Source of the DNA: GCA-2862585 sp036340235
Lineage (GTDB): Bacteria; Bacteroidota; Bacteroidia; Flavobacteriales; UBA7312
Reading direction: 5' to 3'
NCBI GenBank assembly: GCA_036340235.1
Contig: JAYYZE010000005.1
Coordinates: 1-32,759, forward strand
DNA length: 32,759 bases
Shown here: one piece after another, positions 16,466 through 24,997 of the stretch
How positions within the stretch are numbered: position 1 is the first letter of the stretch
Layout of the letters: the number at the start of each line of letters is the position of its first letter
Position numbers and translations under genes: made by a program
Notes under the pieces: generated by a model
What the model was told of the DNA's origin: nothing
What the model saw: only the letters and a program-made list of their open reading frames with translations
Databases searched by the model: none

Positions 16466-16970
16466 ACCAATTTGAATACATCACATAATTATTAGCAATG
16501 CCCTCAACAAGTGAAGCTGTTTGTTCTTTGCTTAATGCTTTCACCTTTTTGGCAGGAACTCCAGCATAAATACACTCACCCTCGACGATTGTTCCTTCTA
16601 GAACAACGGCGCCTGCGGCAATAATGGAGTTTGAGTGTATGACAGCGCCATCCATCACAACGGCTCCCATACCAATTAATACATTGTCATGAACTGTACA
16701 ACCGTGAACCAAAGCGTTGTGACCAATAGATACGTTATTACCAATTTCCGTTGGATGTTTTAAATACGTACAATGGACCACGGCCCCGTCTTGTATATTT
16801 ACCTTATTTCCAACTCGAATAAAGTGAACATCACCCCTAATTACTGCATTAAACCAAACACTACAATCATTGCCCATGACTACATCACCAAGCACAGTGG
16901 CGTTATCAGCCAAAAAGACCCCTTTGCCAAATTTGGGTGATTTATCGTTTACTGTTTTTACTAGTGCCAT
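16455..16970 (-). CDS. Gamma-carbonic anhydrase family protein
   Basis: 171 residues forming a left-handed beta-helix of hexapeptide repeats. The three zinc-ligand histidines of the gamma-CA family are present: His66 in VVHC, His84 and His89 in IGHNALVHG. Related proteins (YrdA/CaiE/PaaY-like) are trimeric and metal-binding; carbonic anhydrase activity is not guaranteed. The start was set at ATG 16968-16970 because it gives the usual VKTVNDKSPKFGKGVFLADNA N-terminus; the longer frame would run into the divergent promoter and Nfu start. Its 3' end overlaps murI by 11 nt on the opposite strand. Confidence 0.9.
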   Translation of the reverse strand: MALVKTVNDKSPKFGKGVFLADNATVLGDVVMGNDCSVWFNAVIRGDVHFIRVGNKVNIQDGAVVHCTYLKHPTEIGNNVSIGHNALVHGCTVHDNVLIGMGAVVMDGAVIHSNSIIAAGAVVLEGTIVEGECIYAGVPAKKVKALSKEQTASLVEGIANNYVMYSNWFRE

Positions 16971-16981
16971 ATGTTTTTTTT

Positions 16982-16989
16982 CAAAGATA
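16982..16989 (-). promoter_or_regulatory. Predicted -7 box for gamma-CA gene (TATCTTTG)
   Basis: An exact TAnnTTTG match on the minus strand, 11 nt before the ATG. It supports the short start and predicts a very short 5' leader. It faces away from the Nfu box 11 nt further on. Confidence 0.55.
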
Positions 16990-17000
16990 AAAGAATGGCG

Positions 17001-17008
17001 TAACTTTG
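17001..17008 (+). promoter_or_regulatory. Predicted -7 box for Nfu gene (TAACTTTG)
   Basis: An exact TAnnTTTG match on the plus strand, 12 nt before the Nfu ATG at 17021. Together with the opposing box it forms a divergent promoter within a 50-nt gap. Confidence 0.55.
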
Positions 17009-17020
17009 TAAAAAAACAAC

Positions 17021-17617
17021 ATGAGCAAAATTCCAACCTCACTATATGCTGAAACTACTCCAAATCCTCTTGTTATGAAATTTGTGGCTAATCGAATGTT
17101 GGTTGACAATCAAATTTACGAATTTAACAATCGAGCTGAGGCGTCATCATCTCCCTTGGCTTTGGAGTTATTTGGTTTCCCATTTGTAAACAAAGTATTT
17201 TTAAGTAACAATTTTATATCTGTGACAAAAAAAGAAAATGGAATAGAATGGCAAGATATAATAGTTGAGATGCGCGAATTTATTAGAGATTACTTAATAG
17301 ATGGTGGGCAAATCATAAGCGAAAAAGCCATAGCTAAAAATACTAGCCATTCCCCTGTAAAAACTACTACTAGAGAGTTCTCTGAAATCGAAAAGAAGAT
17401 TGCCAATCTACTAGATGAATACGTAACACCAGCAGTGGCACAAGATGGCGGTTATATTGCTTTAAAAAAGTATGAAAAAGGAATAGTTACCGTTTCCTTA
17501 CAAGGAGCGTGTAGTGGCTGTCCATCTTCTAGCATGACGTTAAAGTCCGGCATTGAAGGCTTACTAAAGCGAGAAATGCCTGATGAAATTCAAGAAGTAA
17601 TTGCTGATAATGATTAA
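17021..17617 (+). CDS. Nfu-type iron-sulfur cluster scaffold/carrier protein
   Basis: 198 residues. An Nfu N-terminal domain (about 8-95, YAETTPNPLVMKFVANR...FGFPFVNKVF) is followed by a NifU-like C-terminal domain (about 122-195) with the cluster-binding CSGC motif (Cys164, Cys167) within QGACSGCPSS. It carries Fe-S clusters to target enzymes; cytoplasmic. The two-domain layout matches mitochondrial and bacterial Nfu proteins, not full-length NifU, since no IscU-type N-terminal domain is present. The 3' end overlaps the next gene by 8 nt. Confidence 0.93.
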   Translation: MSKIPTSLYAETTPNPLVMKFVANRMLVDNQIYEFNNRAEASSSPLALELFGFPFVNKVFLSNNFISVTKKENGIEWQDIIVEMREFIRDYLIDGGQIISEKAIAKNTSHSPVKTTTREFSEIEKKIANLLDEYVTPAVAQDGGYIALKKYEKGIVTVSLQGACSGCPSSSMTLKSGIEGLLKREMPDEIQEVIADND

Positions 17618-18338
17618 AGTACTATTTGTTTTACTTTCATTGTATCCTTTCTTACTTTTAGCCCAAGACAGCGACTCCCCCTTTTCTTTTGGACTACAGT
17701 ACAAACCAATTATCACTGCCGCCTACTTTAACGCAGGTGACGAAGATGTCATCTGGGACAACAATGAAGCAAGTCTATCACCCAAATTCGGACAATCATT
17801 TGGAATGATATTGAGGTATCAAATTAACAATACCTTTTCATTAGAAACGGGACTTAATCTTGTAAATAGAAAATATGAGCTTTCCATTACAAACAGAATC
17901 ATTTCTTTACAAGACCAAGCAAACGTAAATCTACGATCTTATGATTGGCCTATTCAAATTTTATCATATGTAAGAGTAGCTGAAAATTACTATCTGAACG
18001 CTTCCTTTGGCAATGCCATTACTATTTTTCCATCAGATATTATCAGCTATGGAAAAAAATACGATTACTTTTTGGTAAGCACCGCCAGAAGAAGAAAAAT
18101 TCAATCGGCTTTAATAGCCAATCTTGGTGTGGAATATAGAACCAAAAACAAGGGAATATATTACATTGGGGCAAGCCTACATAGATCATGGAAGACAAGC
18201 GCACGAAGCTTTCCAGAGTACGACGATGGTTCAAACAAGTTTAACACCCAAGCACCTACAGGTGAGTCTTCCAAATTTTTTGATATAAATGGTAATTATT
18301 TTACCATCGATTTACGCTATTTTTTCAATGGCAATTGA
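17610..18338 (+). CDS. Small outer-membrane beta-barrel protein
   Basis: 242 residues from the ATG at 17610, which overlaps the Nfu stop by 8 nt. Signal peptide about 1-19 (ending LLLAQ). The rest alternates hydrophobic and polar residues in short strands (SFGMILRYQINNTFSLETGLNLVNRKYEL, YYIGASLHRSW, YFTIDLRYFF), as in Bacteroidota small barrels of the PorT/OmpX-like superfamily. It ends YFFNGN, with the aromatic strand close to the terminus. Co-transcription with Nfu is likely, but no functional link is known. No specific family is recognised. Confidence 0.78.
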   Translation: MIKVLFVLLSLYPFLLLAQDSDSPFSFGLQYKPIITAAYFNAGDEDVIWDNNEASLSPKFGQSFGMILRYQINNTFSLETGLNLVNRKYELSITNRIISLQDQANVNLRSYDWPIQILSYVRVAENYYLNASFGNAITIFPSDIISYGKKYDYFLVSTARRRKIQSALIANLGVEYRTKNKGIYYIGASLHRSWKTSARSFPEYDDGSNKFNTQAPTGESSKFFDINGNYFTIDLRYFFNGN

Positions 18339-18377
18339 CAAAAAATTCTTTGATTAATACCAGCCAATAATTTTTTG

Positions 18378-18385
18378 TAAATTTG
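18378..18385 (+). promoter_or_regulatory. Predicted -7 box for T9SS type B protein (TAAATTTG)
   Basis: An exact TAnnTTTG match, 19 nt before the ATG at 18405. A TTTG lies 25 nt upstream, slightly farther than the usual -33 spacing. It suggests an independent transcript for the large secreted protein. Confidence 0.55.
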
Positions 18386-18404
18386 ATATATATTATTTCA
18401 CCTC

Positions 18405-20960
18405 ATGAGAGCTTTTCTATTAATATTTGCTTTACTTTTCTCCAATTTGCTAATAATAGCTCAACCGTTAACAAACGGTATGGGCATCATTACACATTGG
18501 ACGGGTACTAGTGGCGAATGGAACGCTTTTTCCATTTACGATACGGAGAATAATGCGTCAGCCCCACTAGGCCTGAATTGGGCAACTAACTTTTACACAC
18601 CAACAGATGCTGCAGTAGCCGATTCATGGAAAGGTGCCAATATGGGCGATGTGTTTGGCCTCGCCATTGACGACCAAAAAAACGTATATTTTACCGCTAC
18701 CAAGTCCATTTCTGCTAGTGGATCAACAGGAACAAACCCTGGTGTTGCGGGGGATGGCGGGGTCTACAAAATGGATGCTAACAGCTGGATGGTTACTCCT
18801 TTTATTACTACTGGAAATGGCGCTAACCAAATACCAAATCAAGGCAACGGATTGGGAAATATTGCTTTCGACAAATGGAATAATCAGCTTTTCATTACCA
18901 ATTTTGAAGATGGCAAAATATATCGCTTTGATATGAACGGCAATCTACTTTCAACCTTCGATCCGTTTTCTGCAGATGCGACACCACTAGGCACATTTAG
19001 CGGCCATGCAGAGGCTCTTTGGGGCATTGCTGTTCATAACGAAAATGGGGTGGTAAAAGTCTTCTTTTCTCAATGGACTGAAGACAACTCTCTAAGTGAT
19101 GCTTCAAACCCAAACAATGCTGTATGGTCAGTCGATTTAGACAATAATGGTGACTTCACGGGCAATGAAAGTTTGTGTTTTAGTTTGCCAGATAACACAG
19201 GAAGTTTCATGGGAGGAATCGTAGGTGCTTCCTACCCAATATCTGATATAGCCATTAGCTCAGATGGTAATATGTACGTATGCGAAAAAGTACAAGGTGG
19301 ATGGGGCAATTTTGGTGGATGGGATAATTTATTTACACCTGGCGCACACAGCTCACGTCTGTTTGAGTTTGTTAACAATGGGGGTGCTTGGACTCTTTCC
19401 AAACAATACTACGTAGGAAACTATAATGCCCCGAACGACGCTGACAACACTGCTGGTGGAGTCGCTATTGGCAATAGGCAAACAGCCAATAGTTTTGAAT
19501 GCGAAAAAATAATATGGGCATCTGGGGACGCCCTTCGATTTGCTGGTTTTAATGATATTCCAGGACCAGATTTTATCTACGGTTTAACAGGCATTCCTAT
19601 TGAAGGAAATTCCATGGATCCCGCAGCAACCAATTACGTTCAATCATCTAGCATATACATCGACGTAGATTATACAAATACAGGAAGTAACGGCAGTCAA
19701 AAAATGTCATTTGGCGATATTGAAATTTATTCAGATGCTGTGAATGAACCCACATTTACCGTCACCCCATCAACCACTATTTGTAGTGGCGAATCCATAC
19801 AATTAAATGTTAGTGGTGGCACCAATTATGAGTGGAGTCCTGCAAATACTTTAGACAACCCTAATGCTGATAACCCAACAGCAAACCCCACAGAAAATAC
19901 CACTTATACAGTCATGGGTGAAGGAACTTGTGGGAGTAGAGACACCGTTTCGGTTACAATTAACATCGACGAATTTAACTTTTCGTTAGGCCCCGACGTA
20001 AGCTTTTGTGAAGGGATGAATAATGTATTTTTAGACGCAGGGTCCGAACCTACTTCTTATCTTTGGAACACGAACGAAACCACTCAAATAATCAACGTCA
20101 CTAGTGAAGGGCTATATAGCTGTACAGTAACTAGTCCCAATGGCTGTTCGTATACGGATGAAGTCAATACAATGAGTTCATTCATTCCGACCATCGAATT
20201 TTACACCCCTTTTGATTCGGCTTGCCCACCAGCCAGTTTTCAACTTGTTGACAGTACGCTAGCTCAGAGTGATGATCCAATTGTAGCATGGAACTGGACC
20301 ATTGCTGGTCAGCAAAGCAATACGCCAGCGACTGCCATAACAATTGATAATAGTGGCAGTTACGATGTGACTTTAGAAGTCGTTACTGAATTGGGCTGTC
20401 GTTCCAGTTTAACCATACCCAACTACTTAATCGTTCATGAAACACCAAAGGCAGATTTTAGTGTACAACCCCTCGAAATAAGTCATTGTAACACTACAAT
20501 AGACATCGTAAATCTATCCACTAATTACGACTCTCTTAGTTGGGATTTGGGCGATGGCACCATTATAAACGACGATACTATTAGCCAGTACAACTTTGAT
20601 GAAGTTGGAAATTATATCATTCGCTTAACAACTACTAATGAATTTGGTTGTCAAACTAATTATAACGTCCAGGTATTACCTGAAAAACGCATTCCCTTTT
20701 ATGCCCCAAATGCCTTCACCCCTGATGGCGATGAAGTTAACGAGGTATTCAAGCCTATCCTGGGCTGTGCCAAAAACTATGAGCTTTGGGTGACTAATCG
20801 GTGGGGAGCCGTTGTTTTTTATTCTAACGACGCTGAAGTAGGTTGGGACGGGAAATACAAAGGCCAATTGGCTCCTGTCGGCGTTTACACATGGAAAGCT
20901 AAATACGATGGCAGCAAGGATCGCCAAGTGCAATTAGGACAAGTACATCTGATGCACTAA
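18405..20960 (+). CDS. Large secreted protein with propeller-like, Ig/PKD-like and T9SS type B domains
   Basis: 851 residues. Signal peptide about 1-20 (ending IIAQP). Residues about 40-440 look like a beta-propeller or SMP-30-like repeat region (DVFGLAIDDQKNVYFTAT, LGNIAFDKWNNQLFITNFEDGKIYRFD, ISDIAISSDGNMYVCEKV). Then come Ig-like repeats with paired cysteines (about 450-600; TICSGESIQLNVSGG, VSFCEGMNNVFLDAG) and PKD-like repeats (one near 710-750 with WDLGDGT and FDEVGNY). The C-terminal 90 residues are a gliding-motility-associated CHU_C domain (PNAFTPDGDEVNEVF, VTNRWGAVVF, GVYTWK), the type B T9SS signal. It is exported to the surface; the role could be adhesion, binding or an unknown enzyme. 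No catalytic motif is recognised. Confidence 0.85.
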   Translation: MRAFLLIFALLFSNLLIIAQPLTNGMGIITHWTGTSGEWNAFSIYDTENNASAPLGLNWATNFYTPTDAAVADSWKGANMGDVFGLAIDDQKNVYFTATKSISASGSTGTNPGVAGDGGVYKMDANSWMVTPFITTGNGANQIPNQGNGLGNIAFDKWNNQLFITNFEDGKIYRFDMNGNLLSTFDPFSADATPLGTFSGHAEALWGIAVHNENGVVKVFFSQWTEDNSLSDASNPNNAVWSVDLDNNGDFTGNESLCFSLPDNTGSFMGGIVGASYPISDIAISSDGNMYVCEKVQGGWGNFGGWDNLFTPGAHSSRLFEFVNNGGAWTLSKQYYVGNYNAPNDADNTAGGVAIGNRQTANSFECEKIIWASGDALRFAGFNDIPGPDFIYGLTGIPIEGNSMDPAATNYVQSSSIYIDVDYTNTGSNGSQKMSFGDIEIYSDAVNEPTFTVTPSTTICSGESIQLNVSGGTNYEWSPANTLDNPNADNPTANPTENTTYTVMGEGTCGSRDTVSVTINIDEFNFSLGPDVSFCEGMNNVFLDAGSEPTSYLWNTNETTQIINVTSEGLYSCTVTSPNGCSYTDEVNTMSSFIPTIEFYTPFDSACPPASFQLVDSTLAQSDDPIVAWNWTIAGQQSNTPATAITIDNSGSYDVTLEVVTELGCRSSLTIPNYLIVHETPKADFSVQPLEISHCNTTIDIVNLSTNYDSLSWDLGDGTIINDDTISQYNFDEVGNYIIRLTTTNEFGCQTNYNVQVLPEKRIPFYAPNAFTPDGDEVNEVFKPILGCAKNYELWVTNRWGAVVFYSNDAEVGWDGKYKGQLAPVGVYTWKAKYDGSKDRQVQLGQVHLMH

Positions 20961-21011
20961 TCCGTGAATTGTTGTGTATACTCTCTCATCTGTTGAGGTG
21001 ATTCTATGAAA

Positions 21012-22196
21012 TTATAGCCCTAGGCTTTTCTTCACATCTCCAGCTAAGAGATGTTCTTTAGGGTCTTCCAAACACTCCTTAACTCGGCATAAGAATCCTA
21101 CAGATTCTCTTCCATCAATAATTCTGTGATCGTAAGAAAGTGCTACATACATTATCGGCCTGATTTCTACCTTTCCGTTAATGGCTACTGGACGTTCAAC
21201 AATATTATGCATTCCTAAAATGGCCGATTGTGGAGGATTAATGATTGGTGTGGACAACATTGAACCAAATACTCCGCCATTAGTAATGGTAAAAGTCCCG
21301 CCAAGCATTTCGTCTGGTGTGATAAGTCCTTCTCTTGCACGAAGAGCCAATCGTTTGACTTCACTTTCAACTTCCATAAAGCTCATAAGTTCGGCGTTTC
21401 GAATAACTGGTACCATAAGGCCTTTGGGAGCACTCACAGCTATGCTTATATCTGCGTAGTTATGATAAATAACTTCTTTTTCGGCAATTTGAGCGTTTAC
21501 ATCTGGAAACTCCATAAGAGCGGTGGTGATGGCTTTGGTAAAGAAGGACATGAAACCTAAACTAACATCGTACTTTTCTTTAAATGCTTCCTTGTATTGT
21601 TTGCGAATAGTAAATATGGCAGACATATCCACTTCGTTGAAAGTTGTCAGCATGGCCGTTTCATTTTTTACAGAAACCAGTCGTTGTGCTACTTTTCGTC
21701 TAAGCATGGACATTTTCTTTCGCTCAATGCCCCTAGGTCCGTCGGTTTTCACGGATGCCATGACTTCCATCACATCCTCTTTACGTATTTTTCCGCCTTC
21801 TCCGCTGCCCTTGACATCTTTAGCAGACAAGTCATTGTGTGAAATGATAGCCTTGGCCAACGGCGTGGCCTTGGTATCTATGGGCTTTGCCTGAGTAATA
21901 CCTTCTCGTTGCTGGGCGATAACTTCTTCTTTTGGTGTTGGCACTTTTGCCTCTCCTTGTCCCTTGGTATCAATGATACAGACTACTTGTCCGACAGCTA
22001 CCGTATCGCCTTCCTCGGCCATTAATTTGATGGTGCCGCTTTCTTCTGCTGGCAGAGCCAAAGTGGCTTTATCAGAATCTACCTCTGCAATTTCTTGATC
22101 TTTTTCAACATATTCTCCGTCTTCTACCAACCATTGAGCGATTTCTACTTCTGATATAGACTCTCCAGGACTGGGAACTTTCATTTCTAATAGCAT
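21012..22196 (-). CDS. sucB: 2-oxoglutarate dehydrogenase E2 (dihydrolipoyl succinyltransferase)
   Basis: 394 residues, the core acyltransferase of the 2-oxoglutarate dehydrogenase complex in the TCA cycle. The lipoyl domain (about 1-78) has the modified lysine in DSDKATL (Lys44). A peripheral-subunit-binding domain lies about 107-146 (PLAKAIISHNDL...GKIRKEDV) and the catalytic domain about 165-394, ending with the active-site DHRIIDGRESV. It starts 6 nt after the sucA stop, so E1 and E2 are co-translated; the E3 gene (lpd) is not in the window. Length is normal. Confidence 0.96.
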   Translation of the reverse strand: MLLEMKVPSPGESISEVEIAQWLVEDGEYVEKDQEIAEVDSDKATLALPAEESGTIKLMAEEGDTVAVGQVVCIIDTKGQGEAKVPTPKEEVIAQQREGITQAKPIDTKATPLAKAIISHNDLSAKDVKGSGEGGKIRKEDVMEVMASVKTDGPRGIERKKMSMLRRKVAQRLVSVKNETAMLTTFNEVDMSAIFTIRKQYKEAFKEKYDVSLGFMSFFTKAITTALMEFPDVNAQIAEKEVIYHNYADISIAVSAPKGLMVPVIRNAELMSFMEVESEVKRLALRAREGLITPDEMLGGTFTITNGGVFGSMLSTPIINPPQSAILGMHNIVERPVAINGKVEIRPIMYVALSYDHRIIDGRESVGFLCRVKECLEDPKEHLLAGDVKKSLGL

Positions 22197-22202
22197 ACTA
22201 TT

Positions 22203-24911
22203 CTATTTAAAAACTTCATCAATAATTTTTCGTTGTTTATTGGCTGCTTGTTTGGGTGAACCGCTGGCTGTTGCCGCACTAGCCCTTCTGGAGATTAACT
22301 CAAAGGGGATATGCCTTAGACGGTTCAAAAGGTGTGTCCAAGCACCCATATTTTGTGGTTCTTCTTGAGCCCAAATCAGCTCTTTACAATTGTATTTTTC
22401 TATGGTTCGCTCTATTTGCTCTATAGGCAATGGATAGAGTTGCTCTAATCGAATTAGAGCAATATCCTTTCGTTGTTGTTGTTTTCTTTCTTGCCACAAT
22501 TCATAATACAGCTTCCCACTACAAAAAACGACTTTTTTGACTTGCTTAGCTTGTACTTCCTCGTCATCTATCAGTTCTTGAAAACGACCAATGGCTAACT
22601 CATCTAAAGATGAAACGCACAGTGGATGTCTCAACAAACTTTTTGGTGTAAAGACGACTAACGGCTTTCTAAAATCGCGCTTTAACTGACGTCTTAGGAC
22701 ATGAAAAAAGTTAGCTGGGGTAGTACAATTTACAATTTGCATATTGTGCAAAGCACACATTTGTAAAAACCGCTCCATTCGAGCACTAGAATGTTCAGCA
22801 CCCTGGCCTTCATAACCGTGAGGCAATAGCATGACCAATCCATTCATAGTACGCCATTTATCCTCAGCCGATGAAATGAACTGATCTATCAGAATTTGTG
22901 CGCCATTGGCAAAATCGCCAAATTGAGCTTCCCAAATAGTGAGTGAGTGTGGGCTAGCCATAGAAAAACCGTAATCAAATCCTAGAACGCCATATTCAGA
23001 AAGGAGGGAATTGTAGGCCTCAAAGCGTGTGTTAATATTAACAGAGTTTAAAGGTATTATTTCTTCTTCGGAAGCCTCCAATTTTAGAACAGCATGACGA
23101 TGAGAAAAAGTACCGCGTTCTACGTCCTGACCACTAATCCTTACTGGATGTCCTTCATTGAGTAGTGTACCATAGGCCAACAGCTCGGCCATACCCCAAT
23201 CCAGTTGGTTTTGCTCCTCAATCATTTTTTGTTGATCGGCAAGAAGGCGTTGGTTTTTTTTAAACAGAGCGTCTTTTTGCGGAACATTGTAGAGAACTGA
23301 TGCCACTTGTTTGAGTGTGCCAATGTCCACTGACGTATCAGGGGATTGTTGAAAATCTTGATCTTTAGATTTTCGCAGCCCTTTCCACTCGTATTGCATA
23401 AAGGGAGTTATATGGGCTTTTTCTATTTCTTTTGATTGATCAAATCTATCTTGTAAAAGTTGTTTAAACTCTTCAGCCATTTCTTTGACTAAATTGGATT
23501 CAACAATACCCTCTCCTATCAATTTCTGATTGTAAATTTCTCTAGGATTTGGGTGTTTACTGATGGCTTTATAGAGCATGGGCTGCGTAAAGCGTGGCTC
23601 ATCTCCTTCGTTGTGTCCATATTTTCTATAACACAACAGATCAATAAAAACATCCTTATGAAATTTTTGACGATATTCAGTAGCTATCTGCATGGCATGA
23701 ACAACGGCCTCCACATCATCACCATTAACATGAAAAACAGGTGATAAAGTAACTTTGCCAATGTCAGTACAATATGTACTGGATCGGGCATCTAAATAAT
23801 TGGTAGTAAATCCAACTTGATTATTGATGACTATGTGTATGGTTCCTCCAGTTTTGTATCCATCTAACTGTGCCATTTGTATAACCTCATAGACTACCCC
23901 TTGTCCAGCTAAGGCAGCATCACCGTGAATAAGTATGGGGACTAACCTGGAATTATCGCCTTTGTATTGCTGATCTATTTTTGCTCTTGAAATACCTTGT
24001 ACAACGGGGTTTACTGCTTCTAAATGAGATGGGTTTGGAGCAAGTGACATTTTTACTTTCTTGGCATTATTACATACTTGCTCAGATGTAAAGCCTAAAT
24101 GGTATTTTACATCACCCGAAAATAGGTTGTCATCGTATTCTTTCCCTTCAAACTCAGAAAATATGTCTTTGTAGGTTTTATTAAAAATATTGGCTAAAAC
24201 ATTGAGTCGACCACGATGAGCCATACCCATTACAAATTCTTTAACACCTAATTCAGCACCTTTTTCTATGAGTATGTCTAATGCTGGAATTAGTGATTCA
24301 GCTCCTTCTAAAGAAAAGCGCTTTTGACCTACAAACTTCTTGTGAAGGAAGTTTTCAAAAGCTACTGCCTGATTAAGTTTTCTTAAAATTTGTTTCTTCT
24401 CAGAAATATTGAATGAAGGAGTGTTGCTGTTTTTATGTAAGCGATTTTTAATCCACTCAACCTGATCAGGCTTGCGAATATACATATATTCTACCCCAAT
24501 TGACTGGCAATAGACTTGCTTAAGGTGCGCTATGATTTGTTTCAAGGTTGAGGGGCCAATGCCTACTTGAATACCTGCCTGAAACACCGTTTCTAAGTCA
24601 GAATCCTCTAATCCAAAGTGGAGAATTTCAAGAGTAGGGACATATTTTCTACGATCTCTTACAGGGTTTGTGTGTGTAAACAAATGACCTCTCTTACGAT
24701 AAGCATCAATAAGATTTATGACTTTGAATTCTTTTTTAAAATTTTCCGGAAGCTCGTCATCTTCTGAATATAGTTCTTTAGAGAAGTCGAAACCTATGAA
24801 AAACTGACGCCATTCAGAATTGATAGATTCAGGGTTGTCCATGTACTTTTCGTACATGACTTCTATCATATTGGTATGTATCGCACCCAGAAATGAATAT
24901 TTTTTTGCCAT
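22203..24911 (-). CDS. sucA: 2-oxoglutarate dehydrogenase E1
   Basis: 902 residues, the thiamine-diphosphate-dependent decarboxylase of the complex. Domain order: short N-terminal E2-binding segment (about 1-45), E1 dehydrogenase core (about 180-510; GMAHRGRLNVL, GDAALAGQGVVYE, VINNQVGFTT, YRKYGHNEGDEP), transketolase pyrimidine-binding domain (about 575-770) and C-terminal domain (to 902; EEPQNMGAW). Length is usual for the family. It is the first gene of the sucAB pair, with a predicted promoter box 17 nt upstream. No oddities. Confidence 0.97.
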   Translation of the reverse strand: MAKKYSFLGAIHTNMIEVMYEKYMDNPESINSEWRQFFIGFDFSKELYSEDDELPENFKKEFKVINLIDAYRKRGHLFTHTNPVRDRRKYVPTLEILHFGLEDSDLETVFQAGIQVGIGPSTLKQIIAHLKQVYCQSIGVEYMYIRKPDQVEWIKNRLHKNSNTPSFNISEKKQILRKLNQAVAFENFLHKKFVGQKRFSLEGAESLIPALDILIEKGAELGVKEFVMGMAHRGRLNVLANIFNKTYKDIFSEFEGKEYDDNLFSGDVKYHLGFTSEQVCNNAKKVKMSLAPNPSHLEAVNPVVQGISRAKIDQQYKGDNSRLVPILIHGDAALAGQGVVYEVIQMAQLDGYKTGGTIHIVINNQVGFTTNYLDARSSTYCTDIGKVTLSPVFHVNGDDVEAVVHAMQIATEYRQKFHKDVFIDLLCYRKYGHNEGDEPRFTQPMLYKAISKHPNPREIYNQKLIGEGIVESNLVKEMAEEFKQLLQDRFDQSKEIEKAHITPFMQYEWKGLRKSKDQDFQQSPDTSVDIGTLKQVASVLYNVPQKDALFKKNQRLLADQQKMIEEQNQLDWGMAELLAYGTLLNEGHPVRISGQDVERGTFSHRHAVLKLEASEEEIIPLNSVNINTRFEAYNSLLSEYGVLGFDYGFSMASPHSLTIWEAQFGDFANGAQILIDQFISSAEDKWRTMNGLVMLLPHGYEGQGAEHSSARMERFLQMCALHNMQIVNCTTPANFFHVLRRQLKRDFRKPLVVFTPKSLLRHPLCVSSLDELAIGRFQELIDDEEVQAKQVKKVVFCSGKLYYELWQERKQQQRKDIALIRLEQLYPLPIEQIERTIEKYNCKELIWAQEEPQNMGAWTHLLNRLRHIPFELISRRASAATASGSPKQAANKQRKIIDEVFK

Positions 24912-24928
24912 CTGAATCTCTAGTTATA

Positions 24929-24936
24929 CAAATCTA
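24929..24936 (-). promoter_or_regulatory. Predicted -7 box for sucAB (TAGATTTG)
   Basis: An exact TAnnTTTG match on the minus strand, 17 nt before the sucA ATG. The 86-nt gap back to the polyprenyl synthase gene holds no obvious terminator hairpin and no clear -33 TTG. Confidence 0.5.
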
Positions 24937-24997
24937 TTTAATTTTATTCATTCTACGATAGATTATTTTAATGTATTTAACGCTGAAAAAGATGTGT

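Noticed and set aside
20961..21011. Possible bidirectional terminator between the type B T9SS gene and sucB
   Set aside because: I found no stem of useful length and no T-tract in this 51-nt gap.
21181..21894. Two plus-strand open frames of about 92 and 123 codons opposite sucB
   Set aside because: sucB is a clear, complete E2 gene; the opposite frames have no family resemblance and reflect its codon pattern.
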